Assembly: GCA_900770765.1 (NCBI GenBank)
Contig: CAAGLK010000119.1
Span: 1 to 42,411 of the forward strand
DNA: 42,411 bases
Source: Helicobacteraceae bacterium
GTDB taxonomy: Bacteria; Campylobacterota; Campylobacteria; Campylobacterales; Helicobacteraceae
Direction of reading: 5' to 3'
In this document: positions 32,537-40,816 of the stretch, in pieces
Position numbering within the stretch: the stretch's first letter is position 1
Layout of the letters: each line of letters starts with the position of its first letter
Notes under the pieces: generated by a model
The model's database searches: none
What the model saw: only the letters and a program-made list of their open reading frames with translations
Told to the model about the DNA's origin: nothing
Translations under genes and position numbers: made by a program

Positions 32537-34255
32537 ATGAGCTATTATGAAATACCACAAAGTGTAATAAAAGATGATTTTGAGTTTTTAAAGAGTTCGT
32601 GGGAGGCGCTTAAGAGTGGGAAACTAAGCAAGGAAGAGTTTAAAACTATCCGCGTGCCTTTTGGAATCTATGAGCAGCGAGAGCCTGAAACTTACATGGT
32701 GCGGCTTAAAACACATGCAGGAAGCATTAGCCCACAGCAGCTTTTAGAGTTAGCAAAAATGGCGAAAACTTACGCAAATGGCAGTATCCATGTAACCACG
32801 CGTGGCGGTTTGCAGCTGCATTATGTAAGTTTTGAAAATCTAATTGAAGTTACACAAAAGCTACACAAGCTAGGCTTAAGCGGCAGAGGTGGCGGCGGGA
32901 ATACCGTGCGAAATATCGTAAGTGATTTTTATAGTGGAATCGCAAAGGATTCCATCTTTGATGTCGCACCTTATGCAAATGCGGTAACCTCTAAAATGCT
33001 AGGACTAAAAGATTCCTTCAATTTGCCTAGAAAGTTTAAAATCGCCTTTTCAAGCTCAAATGCCGATAGGTCTTTTGCGACAATTACTGATGTGGGATTT
33101 ATCGCTACTAAAAAGGGGCGTAAAAAGGGCTTTATCGTCTATATCGCCGGCGGTATGGGGAGTAAAAGCCGCTTAGGGCATAAGATTATAGATTTTTTAC
33201 CAGATAATGAAGTGTTTTTATTCTCACAAGCTACAAAACAAGTCTTTGATACGCACGGAAATAGAGAAAACAAGCACTCAGCAAGGCTTAGATTCCTAGC
33301 GGATAAAATCGGCATTGAAGCATTAGTTGATTTAATTAAAGCAGAGGTGGAATCCTTAAGGAAAAAAGGCGGCTGGGAGATTAGCGTAGGCGAGAAAAAG
33401 CCGCTAGAAGCGATAGAGGATAATAAAAAAGAGCTAAAATTTAGCAAAGAAGAAAAGCTATGGTGGAAGCGATTTGTCCGCCCGCAGAAGCAAAAGGGCT
33501 ATTATTACGCCAAGATTCCGCTAACTTTAGGCGATATTCCTTATAAAAGCATGGAAAAACTAGCTAAAAGCTTAATGCCTTTTAAGGATTCCATCTGCTT
33601 TACAAATAATCAAAATTTAATTTTAAAAAATCTAGATGCTAAGACGCTTTTAGCCCTTTATCCGCTTATTTTGGAGTTTTCACCACAGAGTAAAAGAGCG
33701 ACAATTTTTGGCGATATGGTGGCTTGCACGGGAGCGGCGACTTGCCAGCTAGGAATCGCACGCCCTAGAGGTGCGGTAAGCGCGTTAGAGAAGTATCTAT
33801 TAACAAAAGATATTGATTTAGATATTTTGCAAGATTTTAGGATTCACCTTAGCGGCTGCCCTAATTCTTGTGGGAATCACTTCACGGCAAATTTAGGATT
33901 CTTCGGGAGGATTCTAAGAAATAGTGGGAATCCTTATCCTGGATATAATGTAGTTGTAGGGGCAATTATAGGAGAGGGTAAAACTAGATTTGCGACAAAA
34001 GTAGCTTCAATTGCAGCTTTTCACTTGCCAGAATTTGTTTATCAAGTGCTTACAAAATACATTTCGCTAAAGGGTGAGTTTAAGGAATTTGAAGATTGGA
34101 TTGATAATGGCGGAGCCGATGAAATCGCCGCAATTGCGAGTAATTATGAAAAAGTCCCTAGCTTTGAGGAATGCCCTAAGGCTTATTATGACTGGAGTAG
34201 TGATGAGTTATTTAAAGAATCCTTAAAGAAAAATGGCATAGGAGAGGAAAATTAA
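32537..34255 (+). CDS. Ferredoxin-type sulfite/nitrite reductase (siroheme)
   Basis: This 572-residue protein has the two ferredoxin-like and two siroheme/4Fe-4S half domains. Landmarks are MVRLKTHAGSISPQQLLELA, HVTTRGGLQLHYV, GRGGGGNTVRNIVSDF, the first cluster segment ACTGAATCQLGIARPRG and the second HLSGCPNSCGNHFT, which together give four cluster cysteines. It reduces sulfite to sulfide (or nitrite to ammonia); the siroheme synthase gene next door supplies its cofactor. The C-terminal 50 residues are an extension. I would favour assimilatory sulfite reduction, but cannot exclude nitrite. Confidence 0.87.
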   Translation: MSYYEIPQSVIKDDFEFLKSSWEALKSGKLSKEEFKTIRVPFGIYEQREPETYMVRLKTHAGSISPQQLLELAKMAKTYANGSIHVTTRGGLQLHYVSFENLIEVTQKLHKLGLSGRGGGGNTVRNIVSDFYSGIAKDSIFDVAPYANAVTSKMLGLKDSFNLPRKFKIAFSSSNADRSFATITDVGFIATKKGRKKGFIVYIAGGMGSKSRLGHKIIDFLPDNEVFLFSQATKQVFDTHGNRENKHSARLRFLADKIGIEALVDLIKAEVESLRKKGGWEISVGEKKPLEAIEDNKKELKFSKEEKLWWKRFVRPQKQKGYYYAKIPLTLGDIPYKSMEKLAKSLMPFKDSICFTNNQNLILKNLDAKTLLALYPLILEFSPQSKRATIFGDMVACTGAATCQLGIARPRGAVSALEKYLLTKDIDLDILQDFRIHLSGCPNSCGNHFTANLGFFGRILRNSGNPYPGYNVVVGAIIGEGKTRFATKVASIAAFHLPEFVYQVLTKYISLKGEFKEFEDWIDNGGADEIAAIASNYEKVPSFEECPKAYYDWSSDELFKESLKKNGIGEEN

Positions 34256-35537
34256 CGCCCTACCCATCGCCATTACGCCTAAAAAAGTGCTTCTAATAGG
34301 CGCTGGAGTAGTCGCAGAGCAAAAGCATAGAGTGCTAAACTCGCTTAAATGGGAGGTTAGCATTGTGGCAAAAGAGATTCTAAGCCCTTATTTTAGTGAT
34401 TTTAGTGTTATTTTAAGAGAATTTAGCTTTGAGATTCTAAGCGATTATGAAGTGGTAATTGATGCAAGCGGCGATGCGGCGTTAGGGGCGGAATTGTGGA
34501 GGCGCAAAAGGGAGTTTGGCTATCTTTTAAATGTCGTGGATAATCCTAAATTTTGTGATTTTTACTTTGGGGCGTTGGCTAGGTTTGGCGAGGTTAGTGT
34601 GCTTGTTAGCACAAATGGCGCAAGCCCGCTTCTAGCACAAAGTATAAGGGATAAAATCGCTAGGATTCTGCCTAAAAATATCACAAATCTAGCAGATAAA
34701 TTAATGTGGAATCGCAAAAGGGAATTGCCTAGCTTAACACAAAGAGAGGCGATTAAAAAAGAGTGTAAAAGGGCGTTAGGCAAGGTTTTTATAATCGGCT
34801 GTGGGCCAAATAGCTTGGAGCTTTTGACGCTTAAGGCTTTAGAGTGTTTGCATTTAATAGACATAGCACTTGTGGATAATCTAGTAGGAGCTGAGATTTT
34901 AGCGCTGTTAAAAGAGCTAGAAGTGCCTTGTATAAGCGTAGCAAAGGAGAAGGGTAAGCATAGCGTCTCACAAGATGAGATAAATTCTCTAATGCTAAAA
35001 TACGCGCAAGAAGGCAAAAGCGTAGGGCGGCTAAAGGGCGGCGACCCACTAATCTTTGGGCGGCTTTTTGAAGAGCTTAGCTTTTTACAAAATCATGGAG
35101 TGGAAGCAGAAGTGATAAGCGGGATTAGCTCAGCACTAAATGGGGCATTAAGCAGTGGAATCCTGCCGACAATTAGAGGCGTAAGTAGCGGCGTTTTAAT
35201 CGTGTCCGCACATTTAAGAGAAAGTATGTTTAATGCAAAATGGCTAGAGATTCTAAAAGGCGGTGATTATACGCTAATCGTGCTAATGGCGTATAGCTTC
35301 GCTTCTAAAATAGTAAAGACGGCAAAAGAGCTTGGGATTCCACTTGCGATTCCAGCGGCGTTTGTCTCAAAGGTGAATTTTAAAGAACAAAAATGCGTAA
35401 TAGGCACTTTAGGCAGTTTAGAAAAAATGGCTTCAATGTGCGAAAAGCCCGCGATTTTAATAATCGGCAAAAGCGTGGAATCTTGTGTGAATTTAGTAAG
35501 TGTGGGGGAGAAAATTATTATAAACGCAGAATCTTAA
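34251..35537 (+). CDS. cysG: Siroheme synthase CysG (precorrin-2 dehydrogenase/ferrochelatase plus uroporphyrinogen-III methyltransferase)
   Basis: I place the start at ATT (34251-34253), giving 428 residues beginning (M)NALPIAITPKKVLLIGAGVV. This matches the usual CysG/Met8 opening. GGAGAGG lies 3 bases upstream, and an in-frame TAG at 34236-34238 excludes any longer start. The first ordinary start, GTG at 34287, would delete the first strand of the Rossmann fold. Residues 1-160 are the NAD-dependent dehydrogenase/chelatase; from about 178, KVFIIGCGPNSLELLTLKAL and GRLKGGDPLIFGR mark the methyltransferase. It turns uroporphyrinogen III into siroheme for the reductase upstream, whose stop it overlaps. 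Confidence 0.85.
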   Translation: MNALPIAITPKKVLLIGAGVVAEQKHRVLNSLKWEVSIVAKEILSPYFSDFSVILREFSFEILSDYEVVIDASGDAALGAELWRRKREFGYLLNVVDNPKFCDFYFGALARFGEVSVLVSTNGASPLLAQSIRDKIARILPKNITNLADKLMWNRKRELPSLTQREAIKKECKRALGKVFIIGCGPNSLELLTLKALECLHLIDIALVDNLVGAEILALLKELEVPCISVAKEKGKHSVSQDEINSLMLKYAQEGKSVGRLKGGDPLIFGRLFEELSFLQNHGVEAEVISGISSALNGALSSGILPTIRGVSSGVLIVSAHLRESMFNAKWLEILKGGDYTLIVLMAYSFASKIVKTAKELGIPLAIPAAFVSKVNFKEQKCVIGTLGSLEKMASMCEKPAILIIGKSVESCVNLVSVGEKIIINAES

Positions 35538-35548
35538 AATTTAAGATT
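35530..35548. terminator. Palindrome between convergent cysG and aldolase genes
   Basis: AATCTTAA-aaa-... forms a perfect 8-bp stem with a 3-base loop across the cysG stop codon (aatcttaaaatttaagatt). It lies between convergent genes and could end either transcript, but it is AT-rich and lacks a T run, so support is modest. Confidence 0.3.
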
Positions 35549-35598
35549 CTAGGCGAATGCTATTTTAATTTAAAACACTCCGTTAATTATGCTATCCT

Positions 35599-37143
35599 TT
35601 AGATTTTATATAAAGATTCTGTGATAAAGCTAATATTTAAGCTAGATTTTGCAAGTGCTTCTTGCATTGCCTTATTGTGTAAATCAAAGGATTTTTTATT
35701 GTAATTGCCTATTTTTTCATTATAAAAATAGTCTTTTTGCAAGTCATTAAAGCCATCCATCCCAGCTAAAGCGACCTGTTTTATCCCCACTTTCACAAGC
35801 ACTTTTAAAAACATTAAAAGCGCATTATCAGCTAAGATTCCATCATTTAAATAAGAGGCATAATTTAGCTTTAAAGGAAGTTTTGCGTCTATATTTGAAG
35901 TAATTATTACGCCCTCTTGCAAATTTTGCTGCAAAAAGCGTCTGGCATTACTTATAAAAACATTATCTACTTTAATATCTTTTGGGCTAAAGTTAATGCT
36001 TACTACATAGGGCTTTTCTTTTAAAATATACTCTCTAATCGCTTCTTTTTTAGTGATTATGCTCCTACCTGGTCCTAGAAGCAGCACGGGCTTATTTTGC
36101 ATTTTAGTCTTTAGAATCTCTAGTGTTTTTGTGTCATCTACTTGCCTATTTTGATATTCTAAATATAGATTTTGGATTAAATTTTCATCGTAGTTTTGCC
36201 TTTTTTCTTGTGGGATTAGAGATAGAATCTCTCTAATATTTTGCATAGGAATCGTGTTTTTATCTATTAAAAAACTAGCATAATTTGGATGCACGCTTAA
36301 AGCTGCTGCTAAATAATAAGGCACACTATAGCCCCAAGGCGTTTTATTAAAAATAGCATTAATTTGCTCATCAATAATCTTTAAAATAGGCACTACATCG
36401 TATTTTATCCCAATATAATCATTAATGTATTGCATAAGAAGCTCTGTGTTTAGATTCCCAGCACCTCTGCCCATACCACGCACGGAAGCGTCAATTATTA
36501 GATTCCGCTTTTGTTTTTCTGCGATTAGTGCAATTGCGTTTGAAAATGAAAGCTGCAAATTATTATGCGAGTGATAGCAAATTGTAATGTTTTTGTTTAA
36601 GTTATGATTAAGTAAATAAAATAATCTTAGCACATCTTTAGCGACCAATAACCCCAAAGTATCCACAATAGCAAATAAATCAAGCTCATATTTATTTACT
36701 AAATTTATAAGCTCTAATAACTCTAAATCGCTATATTGATTAATACCTGTTGGATTTACAGAGACTTTATAGCCTAGCTTTTGCACTGCTTTAATGTAAT
36801 TTAGTGCTTCTTTTGTCTCTTCTTTTTTGAAAGTTATGCGGATTCCATCTAGCATACACTCGCTTTTATGCGGTAGTTTTGATATATCAAACTTCCCATA
36901 CACAACCATAGCAAAGATTCTAACTCCGCTTAAATCCTTAGGCAATAGCGGCTTTATTTCATCTATGCTTGTAAAAATCGTGTTTTGATAAGGCTTTTTA
37001 GTATTTTGCAAAAATCCCACTTCTATATAATCTACCCTAGATTTCACAAGCTCACTAATTATAATTTTTATGCTATCTTCTCTAAAATTAAAGTCATTTA
37101 CATACCCACCATCACGCAAAGTGCAGTCTAAAATCTCAATCAT
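35599..37143 (-). CDS. DRE-TIM aldolase with extra C-terminal domain, probably for a surface sugar acid
   Basis: This 514-residue protein starts with an HMGL-like TIM barrel: EILDCTLRDGGYVNDFNF gives the metal/pyruvate motif TLRDGGY, ICYHSHNNLQLSFSNAIAL holds the metal HxH pair, and VRGMGRGAGNLNTELLM is typical. Residues about 350-514 are a second domain (KPVLLLGPGRSIITKKEAIR, VSINFSPKDIKVDNVFISNA, GMDGFNDLQKDYFYNEK) that I have seen only in sugar-related proteins and cannot name. It overlaps the cytidylyltransferase gene by 8 bases. Expected chemistry is pyruvate aldol addition or cleavage; the substrate is unknown. Confidence 0.75.
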   Translation of the reverse strand: MIEILDCTLRDGGYVNDFNFREDSIKIIISELVKSRVDYIEVGFLQNTKKPYQNTIFTSIDEIKPLLPKDLSGVRIFAMVVYGKFDISKLPHKSECMLDGIRITFKKEETKEALNYIKAVQKLGYKVSVNPTGINQYSDLELLELINLVNKYELDLFAIVDTLGLLVAKDVLRLFYLLNHNLNKNITICYHSHNNLQLSFSNAIALIAEKQKRNLIIDASVRGMGRGAGNLNTELLMQYINDYIGIKYDVVPILKIIDEQINAIFNKTPWGYSVPYYLAAALSVHPNYASFLIDKNTIPMQNIREILSLIPQEKRQNYDENLIQNLYLEYQNRQVDDTKTLEILKTKMQNKPVLLLGPGRSIITKKEAIREYILKEKPYVVSINFSPKDIKVDNVFISNARRFLQQNLQEGVIITSNIDAKLPLKLNYASYLNDGILADNALLMFLKVLVKVGIKQVALAGMDGFNDLQKDYFYNEKIGNYNKKSFDLHNKAMQEALAKSSLNISFITESLYKI

Positions 37144-37873
37144 TTTTTACTCCTTTGCTTTTAAATATTTCTCTAACAGCTTCTAAATCCTTTTGCGTAT
37201 CTACGCTTAGACTTTTAGATTCCACCTCTACAAAATAAAGTTCCCTAAAATGCTCTAAGAATCTTAAATGGTCAATATCACAAGTAAGCTCTAGCGCACC
37301 AGGCGGCGTATTTACAAAAAACTCTAAAGATTCTTTAGAAAAACACTCAATTCCTACATATTTTTTATAAGGATAATCTAGCGAGTTTTTAGGCATAGGA
37401 AGCGGCATACGAGACATAAAGATAGCCCTATTTTGCGTATTTGTAACGACTTTTATATTACTAGAATCAATTACTTTAGATGCAGAATTAAGGATTCTAT
37501 AAGCCCCTACAAAAAATCGCTTTTTAGCCTTAGCAAAGCTCAAAACCTTTCGTATCGCTTCTGGCTCAATTAGCGGCTCATCACCATTGATACACACATA
37601 TAAATCCGCTTCCTTTTGCCTTGCTACTTCCCACACTCTGCTAATGTGTTCTTCGCAGTTTTCGCTTGTTAATAAAGCTGGAATCCCAAAATCACTACAA
37701 ACTTGCAAAATCTGCTTACTATCAGTAGCCACGATAATTTCGCTAAAGTCTCTAACTTGCCTAGCTGCCTTAAAAGTGTGATAAATCATAGGCTTACCGC
37801 AAATATCCGCTAGCGGCTTACCAGGAAGCCTAGTAGAAGAAAAACGCGCTGGAATTACACAAAGGATTTTCAT
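37136..37873 (-). CDS. KdsB-like CMP-sugar-acid cytidylyltransferase
   Basis: This 245-residue GT-A-fold enzyme is built like KdsB (CMP-KDO synthetase). It has VIPARFSSTRLPGKPLADIC (residues 6-25), INGDEPLIEPEAI (Asp for Mg2+), MSRMPLPMP, and LTCDIDHLRFLEHF with LSVDTQKDLEAVREIF near the end. It should activate a 3-deoxy-2-ulosonic acid with CTP. Because an aldolase follows in an overlapping frame, the substrate may be a special sugar acid rather than ordinary KDO. GGAG precedes the ATG. The promoter is the TTGACA/T-tract cassette at 37899-37929. Confidence 0.82.
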   Translation of the reverse strand: MKILCVIPARFSSTRLPGKPLADICGKPMIYHTFKAARQVRDFSEIIVATDSKQILQVCSDFGIPALLTSENCEEHISRVWEVARQKEADLYVCINGDEPLIEPEAIRKVLSFAKAKKRFFVGAYRILNSASKVIDSSNIKVVTNTQNRAIFMSRMPLPMPKNSLDYPYKKYVGIECFSKESLEFFVNTPPGALELTCDIDHLRFLEHFRELYFVEVESKSLSVDTQKDLEAVREIFKSKGVKND

Positions 37874-37898
37874 CTTAACTCCAAAATTTTTAAAGCGG

Positions 37899-37929
37899 AT
37901 ATTACAAAAAAAAAAAAAACAATTGTCAA
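37899..37929 (-). promoter_or_regulatory. Promoter with T14 tract in the spacer (phase-variable candidate)
   Basis: On the minus strand TTGACA (37924-37929) is followed by ATTG, fourteen T (37906-37919), G, and TAATAT (37899-37904). The spacer is 19 bp, two longer than the 17-bp optimum. The -10 is 26 bases before the cytidylyltransferase ATG. A run of six G follows on the plus strand side (37930-37935). The same cassette occurs at 39198-39227. Confidence 0.65.
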
Positions 37930-37985
37930 GGGGGGATTTATGCGAAATTTATGTAAAAAGTGGAATCTTAAAAGCTAAAATTGTA

Positions 37986-38094
37986 GATTGCCACGAGTTT
38001 TCTTGCGAAAACTCTCGCAATGACGCAAGACACGGAATCACAAATTTGGAGTTCCGTCATTGCGAGGCTTTTTGTAAAAAAGCCGAAGCAATCT
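37986..38094. repeat. Composite palindromic repeat, copy E
   Basis: The first module (37986-38024) has attgc/gcaat arms and inner stem GAGTTTTC-ttgc-GAAAACTC; the second (38056-38093) has cattgc/gcaatc arms and inner stem GGCTTTTT-gta-AAAAAGCC. The leader found in copies A-D is mostly absent. It lies between the methyltransferase gene and the promoter of the next transcription unit; together with that promoter and unremarkable AT-rich bases it fills 37874-38134. Confidence 0.75.
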
Positions 38095-38134
38095 AAAATA
38101 TTAATAAATCATAAATTATCACCAATTATAAAAA

Positions 38135-39172
38135 CTAAGCTCTTTTTTTATAATCAAGTGCTACTTTTGCTGCGGCAAATGGAGCCATAAATATCCCAAA
38201 AATGCCTTGTTTATAAGATTTTATTAACGCATTTCCTAGCTTATATGATAAATGATTTTTAAAATTTGCATTTTCTTTATATATTTTATTTAACTCGCTT
38301 AACTTATTAATTTGCGATTCTAACTCGCTTATTTTTAGCTTTAAATCTTGCGGTTGTGTGCCTTTATAGCCCTTTTGCATTTCAATAATTTTTTCAAAAT
38401 AGCTTGTGAATTTCTCGCCATAATATTTATAAAAATGCCCTTTAATAATCTCTAAATCCGCCTCTTGTGGAATCTCAATCCAAGGGAGGTTTAAAATTCT
38501 AAAATAACTCTCTAAGCAGTTTTCCTCCATTTGATTATCGCTTAACACACAAGCACCGATATTTTGAAAAAGCGGCTTGTAATCAGCCCCAATGCTAGAG
38601 TGCATTTCATAAGGTGGCGGAAACTCCTTAGCCCCCTGCCAGAATCCAAAAAGCGTAGAGCAAATATTAAGACTCTTCGTATCCTTCCAGCCTACCCAAT
38701 CAATATCTCCAAAGACGCAATGCATAGTAATATCATGCATTATTAAAAGTGCATTTTTTGCCAAAAATGGCAAAATCATCAAAAAATCTAATGCCTCACC
38801 AGGCGCCCAATGCACGGTATCAATAATGCAGCAGTCAATCCCGCCGCCAATTTCTTCTAAAAATTTCGCCGAGATTCCAGGCTTATAAAGCGTCCAATAC
38901 TTCGCTAAATGCGGCACACATCGCTTAACTAAAAAGCCAATTTCATCATCTTCAATCCAATGGCGGTCTAAATAATCAATGCTTATAAGTTTTACTTCAT
39001 CTAATAAATTTTGTGTCTCTAAAAATTCTAAAATCATAGCTTCATTTGCCCCAGCGGCGATTCCTACGCTTAAGATTTTTTTAGGCTTGTGCTTTTTAAT
39101 CATATCTAGCAAAAACTGCCGCTCGCTACTTGCCATTAGTGAGTATTTACTCCATAAATTATAATTTTGCAT
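38135..39172 (-). CDS. SAM-dependent methyltransferase-like protein with glycan-type C-terminus
   Basis: Residues about 30-200 of this 345-residue protein form a Rossmann fold of class I methyltransferase type: KKILSVGIAAGANEAMILEF (motif I), KLISIDYLDRHW, and GIDCCIIDTVHWAPGEALDF. The motif-I glycines are GIAAGAN. Residues about 275-305 are coiled coil (LKISELESQINKLSELNKI). The end NHLSYKLGNALIKSYKQGI followed by FGIFMAPFAAA resembles the C-terminus of the glycosyltransferase at 1171-2553. It may methylate a surface glycan. AAGGAAG is the RBS; the promoter is the T13 cassette. Confidence 0.7.
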   Translation of the reverse strand: MQNYNLWSKYSLMASSERQFLLDMIKKHKPKKILSVGIAAGANEAMILEFLETQNLLDEVKLISIDYLDRHWIEDDEIGFLVKRCVPHLAKYWTLYKPGISAKFLEEIGGGIDCCIIDTVHWAPGEALDFLMILPFLAKNALLIMHDITMHCVFGDIDWVGWKDTKSLNICSTLFGFWQGAKEFPPPYEMHSSIGADYKPLFQNIGACVLSDNQMEENCLESYFRILNLPWIEIPQEADLEIIKGHFYKYYGEKFTSYFEKIIEMQKGYKGTQPQDLKLKISELESQINKLSELNKIYKENANFKNHLSYKLGNALIKSYKQGIFGIFMAPFAAAKVALDYKKRA

Positions 39173-39197
39173 AACGCTTCCTTTTCAAAAAAAGCGT

Positions 39198-39227
39198 ATG
39201 TTACAAAAAAAAAAAAACAATTGTCAA
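39198..39227 (-). promoter_or_regulatory. Promoter with T13 tract in the spacer (second copy)
   Basis: On the minus strand TTGACA (39222-39227) is followed by ATTG, thirteen T (39205-39217), G, and TAACAT (39198-39203). The spacer is 18 bp. The -10 lies 26 bases before the ATG of the methyltransferase, exactly as in the copy at 37899-37929. Flanking bases on the far side (aaatttatgcgaaattt and ataaaaag) are also shared, so a cassette of about 70 bp has been duplicated. Confidence 0.65.
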
Positions 39228-39302
39228 GGGATAGTTATGCTAAATTTATGCGAAATTTGTATAAAAAGAATTCAAATAATGCTAGTAAAACTTTATTTAA
39301 TC

Positions 39303-40112
39303 TTACTCCACTCTTACTTCTTTGTCTTTAAATTCATAAAAATGTCTTGGTGGATGCTCTAGCAAAATAAATGGGTCTTTTTGTAAAGATTCCACTATGA
39401 AATTAAAAAAATCTTGCGCTCTAAAAATATATATGTTTTTTGCACCTAATGGGAAGCGCTTTATGATTCCACTTTTTAACATTAATTCTTGCACTCTAAA
39501 AAAATTTACTTGCAATTTTTCGCCTTGCGGTAAGCAAAAATGATAAAACTCGCCGTCTATTTCATTGCCACTTAAACTAATAATCCTCCCAGAAAATGGC
39601 TTAAAATAGCGATATTTTACTCCAAAAGTCGCCTCAATATACACCATAAAAGTGCATACTCTAATATCAATACCAACAAATGCCATAAGTGCATTTTCTA
39701 AAAATAGCCTATGATAAGTGGAATCTTGTAAAAATGGATTAAATTCAGGCGTTTTAGCGATAAACTCACCCACTCTCGCTCCACTCCCACAAAAGCTAAA
39801 CATAGGATGCAGACTCCGTTTTTTTGCCATACCCCTAAAAACTTCACTTAAGATTCCAACTTCACTTTTTAAACTCCTTAAATCCGCAAAATGCGTTGTA
39901 GGGAAAGAATAATTAAAGCAAGGCATTAAGAGTGCTCCATTTTTACACAAGGATTCCAGCATATTAATCCACATTAGCGGAATCTCGCTAAAGTCGCAAT
40001 TATCACACTTACCAAGCAAATTTAACGCACTATGCACCAAAAGTGCATCATCGTTTTTTAACCCAGCACTTAAAAAAATGGATTCCACTTCTTCTATTTG
40101 ATAGCTTTTCAC
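39303..40112 (-). CDS. AAC(3)-family N-acetyltransferase-like protein
   Basis: This 269-residue protein has the fold signature of aminoglycoside 3-N-acetyltransferase relatives: DALLVHSALNLLGKCD, ESLCKNGALLMPCFNYSF, RSLHPMFSFCGSGARVGEFI (the HP..S motif), and HRLFLENALMAFVGIDI. In such gene neighbourhoods the family usually acetylates an amino sugar of LPS or a glycan rather than an antibiotic. The last 40 residues are an extension. It overlaps the cysteine-cluster gene by 4 bases and is last in the operon. Confidence 0.8.
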   Translation of the reverse strand: MKSYQIEEVESIFLSAGLKNDDALLVHSALNLLGKCDNCDFSEIPLMWINMLESLCKNGALLMPCFNYSFPTTHFADLRSLKSEVGILSEVFRGMAKKRSLHPMFSFCGSGARVGEFIAKTPEFNPFLQDSTYHRLFLENALMAFVGIDIRVCTFMVYIEATFGVKYRYFKPFSGRIISLSGNEIDGEFYHFCLPQGEKLQVNFFRVQELMLKSGIIKRFPLGAKNIYIFRAQDFFNFIVESLQKDPFILLEHPPRHFYEFKDKEVRVE

Positions 40113-40816
40113 AAAAAATCCCCATAAATTTTTGCTATTTCATCATAGCTTGTGCTAATTTCATTTTTACAAGCCTCCACGCTCCACGCCTTTCTTGAAA
40201 TAAGATTCCACTCTAATTTTTTAAAAAAGCTCTCACTAAAAATATTTGCTTCATCTTGCATTTTTAGTTCTAAAAATTTAGCTAAAATCTCTAAGGCTTT
40301 AAAACTAAAAATAAGCAGCGGATAACGCATTAATGGCTTTAAACTCTCTCTAAGGCTATTTTGCAATTCTATAGAATGCTCTCTTACAAGCGTGCAAGGA
40401 TGAAAACTATTATCTTTAAAAAATAAATCCATAAAACTAGCCGCCTTAAATCCTATAATCTCGCCCCTTGTGCTAACACAAGGAAAGTAAGGATAAATGC
40501 GACAAATAAGTGGTCTAAGATTATGCGGAGTGCATAGCCCTTTACAAGTGCAGGTTAGAAAATATAGGCTAAATTCCTTTTGATTTTTTAGCTTAAACAC
40601 TTCTTTTTTTATATCTTTAATGCCAGAGATTCCACCCTTTTTTTGATAAAAATTAAATTCACTCTCTAATAGCGGTAAAATTACTGCCTCTTTATCTAAA
40701 ATCTTAAAATGCTTACCTAAAAAATTCTTACAACAATAAGAATCGCAAGTCTTATAACAATCTGTGAAATTGATAAAATCTAGCTTGTAAATCGCTTCCC
40801 AATCGCTCTCTGTCAT
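40109..40816 (-). CDS. YkgJ-type cysteine-cluster protein
   Basis: This 235-residue protein carries cysteines Cys20, Cys24, Cys28 and Cys29 (DCYKTCDSYCCKNF), then CTCKGLCTPHNLRPLICRIY and PYFPC. This layout is the YkgJ/CxxxCxxCC zinc- or iron-sulfur-binding family; its biochemical role is not established. The remaining sequence is helical with no membrane segment. It overlaps the acyl carrier protein gene and the AAC(3)-like gene by 4 bases each, so it is an integral member of this operon. Confidence 0.65.
   Translation of the reverse strand: MTESDWEAIYKLDFINFTDCYKTCDSYCCKNFLGKHFKILDKEAVILPLLESEFNFYQKKGGISGIKDIKKEVFKLKNQKEFSLYFLTCTCKGLCTPHNLRPLICRIYPYFPCVSTRGEIIGFKAASFMDLFFKDNSFHPCTLVREHSIELQNSLRESLKPLMRYPLLIFSFKALEILAKFLELKMQDEANIFSESFFKKLEWNLISRKAWSVEACKNEISTSYDEIAKIYGDFL

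Noticed and set aside
34562..35049. Minus-strand open frames opposite cysG (151 and 72 residues)
   Set aside because: They are shadows of the methyltransferase domain of cysG.
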